From positions 1 through 43,489 of the forward strand of contig CANLIL010000018.1 of NCBI GenBank assembly GCA_947491305.1: a DNA stretch of 43,489 bases, read 5' to 3'. Position numbers and translations under genes: made by a program. The DNA is from Flavobacteriales bacterium. GTDB taxonomy: Bacteria > Bacteroidota > Bacteroidia > Flavobacteriales_D > Crocinitomicaceae. The notes under the pieces were generated by a model. The model was not told where the DNA came from. It saw only the letters and a list, made by a program, of their open reading frames with translations, and made no database searches. Below are positions 16,729-24,109 of this stretch, piece by piece. Within the stretch, counting starts at the first letter, position 1. Each line of letters starts with the position of its first letter.

Positions 16729-17729
16729 AATTCGCCTTTAATAAGATATGCAAAGTTAACAATTCCTGCCGCTTTTCCATCATTTTTTAACACTGGAAGG
16801 TACATAATTGGGAACATGCATTTTTTAATTTTTTGTAATAATTCTACAACTGTCGCTGTATCTTGAATGGAAATTGGTTGTTCATTCATCAAATCCCTTG
16901 CTTCAATTTTGGTTAAATCTGCTAAATTTCTCAACATTGCTTTTCGAATGTCAGCAGAAGAAACAATACCTTTCAAATCGTTTTCCTGGTTCGTCACTAA
17001 ACAAAATCCTAAATTCCCTTTTTCAATGGTTTCTAAAACTGTTTGGAGCGAAATTGTTTCTAGCTGGACCACAGGACATTCATCCAACGGCATCATAAAA
17101 TCTGCTACTTTAAATTGAGATTCGATTTCACGTTTGGTTAAATTCATCAACGCATGCCCAATACTTGGCGCATTGAATAAATACGAGCCAGAGACAGAAG
17201 AACTTACACCCATATTTCTGAGAATAAAAGAAACTTCACCGTTTACACCGCCATCTACATGAATTGATTTATTCGGGTATTTTTTTCTAAACTGACGAAT
17301 CTTTGAGAAATTAATGGCATCAAATACACCCCCACTTTGACCTGGAATTGTAGCCATAATTAATATAAAATCAAAATCGGCATAAGCATCAAAAACATCA
17401 ACCGAAGTTGGAGTAATAACTGCTAAACCTTTTTTTCCAGTGATATCTGTTGGAATTTCTAACTTTTTTGACAATTGTTCAAACTGAAAAGTAATGTACT
17501 CTACAGGATTTGATTTTAATAAATCGAAGTATTTTTCAGGTTCCTCTGTAATAATATGCAAATCAATTGGTAAATTACACCATTGTCGAATTTGTTGAAT
17601 GTCATCAAAAACAGTTAAATCATCGTTGCAATCAACGTGTAACAAATCAACTTGATGTTGCACTAAATCCTCAATCACCTCTTTTAAAGGACGTTTTTTA
17701 TCACTGTATATGGAAGCTGAAATTTTCAT
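16725..17729 (-). CDS. Ribulose-phosphate 3-epimerase-like barrel fused to a CBS pair
   Basis: A 334-residue two-part protein. Residues 1-200 look like a divergent ribulose-5-phosphate 3-epimerase TIM barrel. The four metal-ligand positions of that family appear kept: His and Asp in 'DLLHVDCNDD', His in 'NLPIDLHIIT' and Asp in 'SIHVDGGVNGE'. The phosphate-binding glycines are seen around 'IMATIPGQSGGVF'. Residues 205-334 form two CBS domains ('GIVSSADIRKAMLRNL', 'MNEQPISIQDTATVVELL') with the spacing found at the C-terminus of KpsF/KdsD arabinose-5-phosphate isomerases. I know no standard enzyme with this combination. It is the first gene of the nine-gene operon and is coupled to aroF. Confidence 0.78.
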   Translation of the reverse strand: MKISASIYSDKKRPLKEVIEDLVQHQVDLLHVDCNDDLTVFDDIQQIRQWCNLPIDLHIITEEPEKYFDLLKSNPVEYITFQFEQLSKKLEIPTDITGKKGLAVITPTSVDVFDAYADFDFILIMATIPGQSGGVFDAINFSKIRQFRKKYPNKSIHVDGGVNGEVSFILRNMGVSSSVSGSYLFNAPSIGHALMNLTKREIESQFKVADFMMPLDECPVVQLETISLQTVLETIEKGNLGFCLVTNQENDLKGIVSSADIRKAMLRNLADLTKIEARDLMNEQPISIQDTATVVELLQKIKKCMFPIMYLPVLKNDGKAAGIVNFAYLIKGEL

Positions 17730-17773
17730 TTTTTTTCAAATCTTTGTAATCTAAGAATCAGTTTCAATTCTTT

Positions 17774-17806
17774 GATTTTTTTATCAAACGTAAAGATAAA
17801 AAAATC
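17774..17806. promoter_or_regulatory. 12-bp inverted repeat between divergent genes
   Basis: GATTTTTTTATC (17774-17785) and GATAAAAAAATC (17795-17806) are perfect inverted copies with a 9-nt spacer. They lie between the epimerase-CBS operon and the alpha/beta hydrolase. On the minus strand the right arm overlaps TATCTTTA (17791-17798), a near -7 box for the operon; the right end is 2 nt from the TTG (17809-17811) of the hydrolase promoter. An operator for one or both promoters is an inference. Confidence 0.45.
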
Positions 17807-17808
17807 AG

Positions 17809-17836
17809 TTGAATTAATGTATAAATTGTAAATTTG
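17809..17836 (+). promoter_or_regulatory. Promoter of the alpha/beta hydrolase gene
   Basis: TTG at 17809-17811 and TAAATTTG at 17829-17836, 17 nt apart, match the Bacteroidota -33/-7 consensus. The ATG at 17841 begins 4 nt after the box, about where transcription should start, so the mRNA may be leaderless. Confidence 0.6.
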
Positions 17837-17840
17837 AACC

Positions 17841-18670
17841 ATGAATGCAATTAATCTTAAAAACCAACATTTTTCAGGCGCAGCGAATAAGCAAAGTTTG
17901 ATCGACTTAGTTATTCCAGAAGATTTCAATGGAAAAATGATTCTATTTATTCATGGATTTATGGGTTATAAAGATTGGGGAGCGTGGAATTTAATGCAGG
18001 ATTTTTATACATCAAAAGGTTTTGGATTTTGTAAATACAATGTGAGTCACAACGGAACAACAATTGACAATCCTACAGAATTTAACGATTTATCAGCATT
18101 TGCCAACAATAGTTATACCAAGGAATTAGAAGATTTAACAAGCGCATTAAATTGGTTAGAAAATCAATTCGATGAACTTCCGAAAATTTACCTTGTTGGT
18201 CACTCAAGAGGTGGCGGAGTTGCGCTTTTAGGTTCAAAAGATGAACGCGTTTACCGTGTTGTAACCTTGGCCGCAATTTCTTCAATTGAAAAACGATTCC
18301 CTGAAGGCAAACAACTTCAAGTTTGGGAAACTCAAGGTACAAAATACACTTTAAATGGACGTACCAACCAAAAAATGCCTCAATTGTTTTCACAATACGA
18401 AGACTTCATTGCCAACAAGGAAATATTAGATATCCAAAAAGCATGTGAAACGTCAACCAAGCGAACATTGGTAATCCATGGCGATGCAGATACTTCAGTT
18501 GAAATTAAAGAAGGTCACGACATTGCCAATTGGTTAAAAACCCGTTTGTTTGAAATCGAAGAGGCAGATCATACTTTTGGAGCAAAAGAACCTTGGGATT
18601 CGACAGAATTACCTGAACACTTAGAAAAAGTTTGCGATTTAATTATTGGATTTTTGTTGATTGAAGATTA

Positions 18671-18671
<1 letters not shown>
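17841..18671 (+). CDS. Alpha/beta hydrolase
   Basis: A 276-residue serine hydrolase of the alpha/beta fold, without a signal peptide, so cytoplasmic. The oxyanion segment is 'LFIHGFMGYKDWGAW' and the nucleophile elbow is 'LVGHSRGGGVALLG' (Ser122). The acid is probably in 'LVIHGDADTSVEIKEG' and the His in 'IEEADHTFGAKEPW'. The layout resembles dienelactone-hydrolase or acyl-peptidase-like esterases; the substrate is unknown. The stop codon TAG (18669-18671) shares its last base with the start of a tetranucleotide repeat. The gene is divergent from the nine-gene operon. Confidence 0.88.
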
Positions 18672-18751
<80 letters not shown>

Positions 18752-18889
18752 GCATAAGGCATTAGTTTTGAATCTCAACAGTAGAAAGATTTAATTTTAA
18801 TTTCTTCATTCTTTCATTTCTTAATTCCATAATTCCTTCCTTACTTCTTAAAGTCTTTCAATCATTACATCCTTTTGTCGTATAAAAAT
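18752..18889. other. Pyrimidine-rich low-complexity intergenic stretch
   Basis: Between the microsatellite and the DCC-family gene there is no ORF or hairpin I can support. About 75 nt (near 18796-18870) is made almost entirely of T, C and A with repeated motifs such as TTCATTCTTTCATTTCTT. It would form a purine-rich 3' region of the minus-strand transcript. Confidence 0.5.
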
Positions 18890-19279
18890 TCAGTTTAGAA
18901 AACGGTGCTTTTGGTCAGAATAATTAACACAATAAGAACTACTAATTTTTTGTCTATTTTTTGCTACAAATCGATAGAGCTGATCTCGTTGACAAATTGG
19001 GATGATTTTAAAAAAATTTAAAACCGAAAAATACCATTTCAAGAAAGGAATTAATTTTAATGCTCCAGTAGATTGCGTATAAAGCTGGAAATCGTTGTAT
19101 AAATAAAACGTACTTAAATCAGGTTGGTCACAACCTTTTTCTTGAAAAAAACGCGTAGCAAATTCACTTTCAATGGGAGAAAAATATAAATCTGCATTCT
19201 TTTCATGGCGCATAATAAATTGTACAACGTGGTTACAAAAGCCGCATTCTCCATCGTAAAAAAGAATCTTTTTTTCCAT
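18890..19279 (-). CDS. DCC family thiol-disulfide oxidoreductase-like protein (DUF393)
   Basis: A 129-residue protein of the DCC/DUF393 family, named after its N-terminal motif. Here the motif reads 'ILFYDGECGFCNHVVQF', with a CxxC pair at Cys12 and Cys15 in a thioredoxin-like setting. 'IESEFATRFFQEKGCDQPDLSTFYL' is shortened-family sequence, and 'YRFVAKNRQKI' is the usual C-terminal helix. Its redox role is predicted from the family and the partner is unknown. No signal peptide is seen. The probable ncRNA ends about 10 nt upstream of the ATG. Confidence 0.88.
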   Translation of the reverse strand: MEKKILFYDGECGFCNHVVQFIMRHEKNADLYFSPIESEFATRFFQEKGCDQPDLSTFYLYNDFQLYTQSTGALKLIPFLKWYFSVLNFFKIIPICQRDQLYRFVAKNRQKISSSYCVNYSDQKHRFLN

Positions 19280-19282
19280 TTT

Positions 19283-19512
19283 ATTATTTTAAAAACCCAT
19301 GCAGTTGGGTTTACTGAAGCTTCAGGAAACACGTTTAGAGTTGCCGCAAAACGCTGTAATCTACTGAAAGTAAACTTTACCAGATAAACTGGTGTAGCCC
19401 GCCATTGTTTATGCGAGACTTCTCTTAGGGTCAAAATTGTTAAGCTTCAAAATAAGCTGCATGGGCTCCGAAATTCGGATAAGGTCACTGCACGTATTCA
19501 ACGTTGTACCTC
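19283..19512 (-). ncRNA. Probable structured RNA, 6S-like rod
   Basis: No credible protein is encoded here, but the minus strand can fold into one long rod. Nested pairings, given as plus-strand positions, are 19457-19465 with 19296-19304 (9 bp), 19442-19449 with 19315-19322 (8 bp), 19438-19441 with 19328-19331, 19422-19425 with 19337-19340, and 19407-19415 with 19345-19352 (8 bp, one bulge). A small hairpin ACCAG-TTTAT-CTGGT lies near the centre. The 3' end is an AACCCA...TGGGTT hairpin followed by T residues, like a terminator. A perfect -7 box lies just upstream on this strand. The length (about 180-225 nt) and rod shape fit 6S RNA; the identity is an inference. Confidence 0.55.
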
Positions 19513-19517
19513 TGCAA

Positions 19518-19525
19518 CAAAATTA
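19518..19525 (-). promoter_or_regulatory. -7 box of the predicted structured RNA
   Basis: On the minus strand the sequence is TAATTTTG, an exact TAnnTTTG match, which would start transcription near 19512. No convincing -33 TTG is present. Confidence 0.45.
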
Positions 19526-19645
19526 AGTATTAGTTTTGTTTGAAAAAATTTATCGTGTGAAATTTTAGGAATTTGTTTATTCGTTTCTAACAGAAACTGC
19601 AAAAAGAAAAAATTTAATTAAATTAGCACATTCAAAATAAAAAAA

Positions 19646-20416
19646 ATGAGTTTAATCCAAACAGCAGAAAGAGTTTCACAAAAAGATTTATCCGATAACT
19701 TTGTGTTTCAACGTTCAATTTTAGCCTATTATGAAGCTGCGAAAATTGTTTCAGGTAATGTCTTAGAAATTGGAACAGGAAGTGGTTACGGAGTAGAAAT
19801 TATAGCTGCTAAAACGGATAAATTTACAACAATCGACAAATTCGAAACAGTCCTTGATCCTATTGAAAATGTTGAATTCATCAAAATGTTGATTCCACCA
19901 TTAAAAGGAATCGCTGATAACACATACGATTTTGTTATTACTTTTCAAGTAATCGAACACATTAAAAATGACAATTTGTTTGTACAAGAAATTTACAGAG
20001 TTTTAAAACCACACGGAAAATTAATTGTAACTACACCTAACAAACCAATGTCAATCACCAGAAATCCATGGCACATAAGAGAATACAGTATTAATGAACT
20101 GAATGATTTGTTATTGAAAAGCTTTCAAAAGGTGGAACAAAAAGGTGTTTTTGGTAACGACAAAATCATGAACTATTACAATTTAAACAAAGCTTCTGTT
20201 CAAAAAATCACACGCTTTGACATCTTTAATTTGCAATACCGTTTACCGAGACAATTGTTACAAATTCCTTATGATTTAGCGAATCGAATGAATCGTAAAA
20301 AGTTATTGAAAGAAAATACTTCGTTGGTTTCTGATATTGTAATGGAAGATTATTTCATCGATGATGCAAAGTCTGACTGTTTCGATTTATTTTACGTTGC
20401 TAAAAAAATAGTTTAA
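19646..20416 (+). CDS. Class I SAM-dependent methyltransferase
   Basis: A 256-residue cytoplasmic methyltransferase. Motif I is 'VLEIGTGSGYGVEIIAAK', the motif II acidic residue lies in 'FTTIDKFETVLD', and 'YDFVITFQVIEHIKNDNLF' and 'GKLIVTTPNKPMSITRNPW' are typical of the Methyltransf_11 group acting on small molecules, lipids or sugars. The substrate is unknown. A C-terminal segment of about 80 residues after the Rossmann core has basic character ('LANRMNRKKLLKE'). The gene is convergent with mnmD, with only 13 nt between the stops. Confidence 0.87.
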   Translation: MSLIQTAERVSQKDLSDNFVFQRSILAYYEAAKIVSGNVLEIGTGSGYGVEIIAAKTDKFTTIDKFETVLDPIENVEFIKMLIPPLKGIADNTYDFVITFQVIEHIKNDNLFVQEIYRVLKPHGKLIVTTPNKPMSITRNPWHIREYSINELNDLLLKSFQKVEQKGVFGNDKIMNYYNLNKASVQKITRFDIFNLQYRLPRQLLQIPYDLANRMNRKKLLKENTSLVSDIVMEDYFIDDAKSDCFDLFYVAKKIV

Positions 20417-20429
20417 GCTAACGAATCGA

Positions 20430-21095
20430 TCAAATTTTAATCGCTTTTGTCATTTCTCTTTTTCCTGGAGGACCAGGCAAGGAAATAACATCAAAACCTA
20501 ACGCTTTTAAATCGCGTTTTACTTGCCCTTGCGCACAATAGGTTACTAAAATGCCAGAAGGTTTTAATAGTGCATGCATTTTTTCTAAAATCATAGGTTG
20601 CCACAAATCACCTTGAACTCTCGGACCAAATGCATCAAAAAATATCACGTCAAATTGATTCAATTCAGGTTGATAATCTTCAATTTTTTGGTGAATTTTT
20701 TGAAAGGAAAAAGTGGACGTAATTTGGTGTTTTTCATCCCAAGATACTGTATGCAATTGTGTAAAATCTTTTGGTGAATCCCAGTTTAAATACGTACAAT
20801 AATCTAGTTCATTTACCAACTCATTGGAAACAGGAAATGCTTCAATTCCAGTATATTCAATTGTGTAATCTTTAGTTTTACTTTCAATCAATGTTAACAA
20901 AGCATTTAAACCGGTTCCAAAACCCATTTCAAAAATTCGCACAGTTTTATCAGGTGAAAATGTTCGGATTCCTTGTTCAATAAAAATGTGCATTGCTTCG
21001 TTAAACGCGCCATGACTTGAATGGTACGTTTCATCCAATTCAGGTAAATAAATAGTTCTAGAACCATCACTGGTTAACTTAATTTCGCGTTTCAT
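20430..21095 (-). CDS. mnmD: tRNA 5-methylaminomethyl-2-thiouridine methyltransferase (MnmD)
   Basis: The methyltransferase that finishes mnm5s2U at wobble position 34 of tRNAs, as a stand-alone enzyme without the FAD oxidase half of MnmC. It has 221 residues. 'SRTIYLPELDETYHSSHGA' is the conserved N-terminal block, 'RIFEMGFGTGLNALLTL' is the SAM-binding motif, and 'DVIFFDAFGPRVQGDLW' is the catalytic DUF752 motif. 'LVTYCAQGQVKRDLKALGF' and 'LPGPPGKREMTKA' complete the family pattern. It has its own promoter and is divergent from dnaB. Confidence 0.93.
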   Translation of the reverse strand: MKREIKLTSDGSRTIYLPELDETYHSSHGAFNEAMHIFIEQGIRTFSPDKTVRIFEMGFGTGLNALLTLIESKTKDYTIEYTGIEAFPVSNELVNELDYCTYLNWDSPKDFTQLHTVSWDEKHQITSTFSFQKIHQKIEDYQPELNQFDVIFFDAFGPRVQGDLWQPMILEKMHALLKPSGILVTYCAQGQVKRDLKALGFDVISLPGPPGKREMTKAIKI

Positions 21096-21115
21096 TTTAC
21101 ACTTTTTTTAGCACA

Positions 21116-21142
21116 CAAAAATACATTTTCATTTATTAACAA
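21116..21142 (-). promoter_or_regulatory. Promoter of mnmD
   Basis: On the minus strand TTG (21140-21142) is followed after 16 nt by TATTTTTG (21116-21123), a perfect -7 box, about 20 nt before the ATG at 21095. Confidence 0.55.
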
Positions 21143-21215
21143 TTGTTGAAAACTCCTTTTTATATCTTTTTAAGAAAGAAATAAACGAACACATACAAAT
21201 TGAATATTGAATGAC

Positions 21216-21223
21216 TATCTTTG
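21216..21223 (+). promoter_or_regulatory. -7 box of dnaB, placed 4 nt before the ATG
   Basis: TATCTTTG is a perfect TAnnTTTG match and the ATG is at 21228. An upstream in-frame ATG at 21207 would lie before this box and could not be in the transcript, which is why I placed the dnaB start at 21228. No correctly spaced -33 TTG is visible. Confidence 0.5.
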
Positions 21224-21227
21224 TTTT

Positions 21228-22793
21228 ATGGACACACAACCAGAAAATTCACGAAAAATAATTAACCGTACAAAAAACCCATCTGTTTTAACAGGCGATT
21301 TAGGTAAAATTCCACCTCAAGCAATTGATTTGGAGCAAGCTGTATTAGGTGCAATGATGTTGGAGAAAAACGCAGTAACAGATTCAATTGACATATTGAA
21401 ACCTGCTAGTTTTTACGATCCCAAACACCAGTTTATTTACAATGCCATTCGTGAATTATTTGGAAGTTCCAACCCTATTGATTTATTGACTGTAGTCAAC
21501 AAATTAAAACAAAATGGAGAATTAGAAGCTGCAGGTGGTGCTGCATACATTTCACAATTAACAAGTCGTGTTGCTTCAACAGCGCACATTGAATTTCACG
21601 CACGTGTCATCGCTGAGAAACACATCAAACGCGAATTGATTCGTATGAGTAGTGAAGTAATGCGTGATGCATACGAAGACACAAACGATGTGTTTGATGT
21701 ATTGAATAAAGCAGAAGGTGAATTGTTTCAAATTGCTGAGAATAACATGGGGAAACATGTTGATTCAATGCAAAATGTTGTAAGACTTGCCATCGAAGAA
21801 ATTGAGAAAGCATCACAAAACTCAGATGGAATTTCAGGAGTTCCCTCAGGATTTTATGATTTAGATAAAATAACTTCCGGTTGGCAACGCTCTGATATGA
21901 TTGTTATTGCCGCAAGACCTGCGATGGGTAAAACAGCTTTTGTCTTATCTATGGCCCGAAATACTGCTGTTGATCACAATATGGGCGTAGCGATATTTTC
22001 ATTAGAAATGTCATCTATTCAATTGGTGAAACGTTTAATAGCGAGTGAAGCACGAATTAAAGCAGAGAAATTAAGAAGAGGAGATCTTAAAGAACACGAA
22101 TTTCAACAATTGCATTCTCGGATTACAAAATTAGCGACTGCCCCATTATTTATTGATGATACACCCGGAATTAGCGTATTTGATTTACGTGCAAAATGTC
22201 GTCGACTAAAAATGCAACACAATATTGAGATGATTATAATTGATTATTTACAATTAATGACTGCAGGCGGCACAAAAGGTTCAGGAAATAGAGAACAAGA
22301 AATTTCAACTATTTCACGTTCTATTAAAGAAATTGCAAAAGAATTAAACGTACCTGTAATTGCTTTGTCACAGTTGAGTCGTTCGGTTGAACAACGTGGG
22401 GGCGATAAGCGACCTGTACTTTCAGATTTACGTGAATCTGGTGCAATTGAGCAAGATGCTGATATTGTTTCATTTATTTACCGTCCTGAATATTATGGTT
22501 TATTGCAAGATGAAGAAGGCAATTCGAACCAAGGAATTGGTGAAATCATTGTTGCAAAACACAGAAATGGTGCGTTAGATAGTGTGCGTTTGCGCTTTAT
22601 TGGGGAATATGCACGTTTTGATAATATTGATGGTTATTCTGATGATGCAACGCCAATTCACACTTCCATTGGTGCGAATAAAGAGTTTGATGAAAATCCA
22701 CAACCGAGTTATACCATTAAAAGTAAAATGGATTCACACCAAGACGATTTAACTGATTTTTCATCCAATTTTGAAAACGGAACACCTTTCTAA
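21228..22793 (+). CDS. dnaB: Replicative DNA helicase
   Basis: The hexameric helicase that unwinds DNA ahead of the replisome. It has 521 residues. The N-terminal DnaB domain starts at 'GKIPPQAIDLEQAVLGAMM'. After the linker, the RecA-like core has Walker A 'IAARPAMGKTAFVLSMA', the catalytic Glu in 'AIFSLEMSS', Walker B 'MIIIDYLQLMT', and the conserved 'LSQLSRSVEQRGGDKRP' and 'LRESGAIEQDADIVSFIYR'. The Ser/Thr/Asp-rich C-terminal tail (about 470-521) is less conserved. There is no intein. The next gene begins on the base after the stop codon. Confidence 0.97.
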   Translation: MDTQPENSRKIINRTKNPSVLTGDLGKIPPQAIDLEQAVLGAMMLEKNAVTDSIDILKPASFYDPKHQFIYNAIRELFGSSNPIDLLTVVNKLKQNGELEAAGGAAYISQLTSRVASTAHIEFHARVIAEKHIKRELIRMSSEVMRDAYEDTNDVFDVLNKAEGELFQIAENNMGKHVDSMQNVVRLAIEEIEKASQNSDGISGVPSGFYDLDKITSGWQRSDMIVIAARPAMGKTAFVLSMARNTAVDHNMGVAIFSLEMSSIQLVKRLIASEARIKAEKLRRGDLKEHEFQQLHSRITKLATAPLFIDDTPGISVFDLRAKCRRLKMQHNIEMIIIDYLQLMTAGGTKGSGNREQEISTISRSIKEIAKELNVPVIALSQLSRSVEQRGGDKRPVLSDLRESGAIEQDADIVSFIYRPEYYGLLQDEEGNSNQGIGEIIVAKHRNGALDSVRLRFIGEYARFDNIDGYSDDATPIHTSIGANKEFDENPQPSYTIKSKMDSHQDDLTDFSSNFENGTPF

Positions 22794-24059
22794 ATGAAAT
22801 TACTTTCAGTTTTTTTATTTTCAATACTCTTTCACCTTTCAGTTAAAGGTTCACAAATTCTTGTCCCAATGGACGAAGGTCAAACCAACCATTTGAAAGC
22901 ATACGGTTTAGCTTATTGGGCATTGGAAAAAACTGTTACAATAGAATGGCTATTGAATTATCGTGGCGGTTCTTTTTTATTCCCAAATCTACGTGCCTTA
23001 GAAGAAGAATTAGTGTTGCGCAATATTAAATATGAAATTCTTGCTGACGGACAAGTCAATCAAATCAAACGAGAAATTGGCAATCCAGAAACCAATATGG
23101 AAATTGTACAATTGGAAAAAGCACCAAAAATTGCAGTTTATACGCCGCCTGGAAAACAACCTTGGGATGATGCCGTTACAATGGTTTTGGAATACGCTGA
23201 AATTCCTTATGAAAAGATTTATGACTCTGCCATCGTAATGGGCGTTTTACCAAAATACGATTGGTTGCACTTGCACCACGAAGATTTTACCGGACAATAT
23301 GGGAAATTTTATGCTGCTTATAAAAATTATCCGTGGTACCAAGAACAAGTAAAACGAGCTGAAGCAGATGCAAAAATGCTAGGTTATGCTAAAGTTTCTC
23401 AATTGAAATTAGCCGTTGCGCAAAACCTTAAAAACTTTGTACTGGGAGGCGGATTTTTATTCACTATGTGCAGTGGAACAGATAGTTTTGACATTGCATT
23501 AGCGGCAGCGAAAACAGATATTTGTGAAGCAATGTACGACCACGACGGTGCTGACGGAAGGTGTCAAGAGAAATTGGACTATACACAAACCTTTGCTTTT
23601 GAAGATTTTCAATTAGTGCGCGATCCAATGCAATATGAATATTCTGATATTGATGGTACAGATTTGCACCGATTAAACCGTGTTACGGAAAACACCGACA
23701 AATTCACGCTCTTCGATTTTTCAGCAAAATGGGATGTTGTTCCTACTATGTTAACGCAATGTCACACGAATGTAATTGATGGATTCATGGGGCAAACAAC
23801 TGACTTTAAAAAAGAACTCATCAAACCCAATGTATTGATCTTAGGCGAAAATAAAGCGTTAAATACAGCGCGATACTTGCACGGAGAAATGGGTCAAGGA
23901 ACCTGGACTTTTTATGGCGGACACGATCCTGAAGATTACGAGCACAAAGTTGGCGACCCTCCTACCGATTTGAATTTACACCCCAACTCACCTGGTTACC
24001 GTTTGATTTTGAACAATATCTTGTTCCCTGCTGCTAAGAAGAAAAAGCGCAAGACCTAA
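22794..24059 (+). CDS. Secreted GATase-like protein ('asparagine synthetase B' family of Bacteroidota)
   Basis: A 421-residue exported protein; the signal peptide is about 1-19 ('LLSVFLFSILFHLSVKGS'). Relatives are often labelled asparagine synthetase B, but I see none of the AsnB features: no N-terminal Cys nucleophile and no ATP-pyrophosphatase motif. Instead 'APKIAVYTPPGKQPWDDA' and 'FLFTMCSGTDSFDIALAAA' look like a class I glutamine-amidotransferase/ThuA-like flavodoxin fold with Cys in a nucleophile elbow. Other features are 'WLHLHHEDFTGQYGKFY' and 'GTWTFYGGHDPEDYEHKVG', and a basic C-terminus 'AAKKKKRKT'. Substrate unknown. It directly abuts dnaB and is probably cotranscribed with it. 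Confidence 0.72.
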   Translation: MKLLSVFLFSILFHLSVKGSQILVPMDEGQTNHLKAYGLAYWALEKTVTIEWLLNYRGGSFLFPNLRALEEELVLRNIKYEILADGQVNQIKREIGNPETNMEIVQLEKAPKIAVYTPPGKQPWDDAVTMVLEYAEIPYEKIYDSAIVMGVLPKYDWLHLHHEDFTGQYGKFYAAYKNYPWYQEQVKRAEADAKMLGYAKVSQLKLAVAQNLKNFVLGGGFLFTMCSGTDSFDIALAAAKTDICEAMYDHDGADGRCQEKLDYTQTFAFEDFQLVRDPMQYEYSDIDGTDLHRLNRVTENTDKFTLFDFSAKWDVVPTMLTQCHTNVIDGFMGQTTDFKKELIKPNVLILGENKALNTARYLHGEMGQGTWTFYGGHDPEDYEHKVGDPPTDLNLHPNSPGYRLILNNILFPAAKKKKRKT

Positions 24060-24109
24060 GCCTTCATTTTTTTAATTTGAAAATAAATTAAAAATAATTG
24101 TTAAATAAT

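Noticed and set aside
19114-19434. 106-codon minus-strand reading frame as a protein gene
   Set aside because: It overlaps the start of the well-supported DCC gene in another frame and the rest lies in a region with strong RNA structure; the translation shows no family features.
22794-24059. True asparagine synthetase
   Set aside because: There is a signal peptide, no Cys2 nucleophile and no ATP-pyrophosphatase motif, so the common label is misleading.
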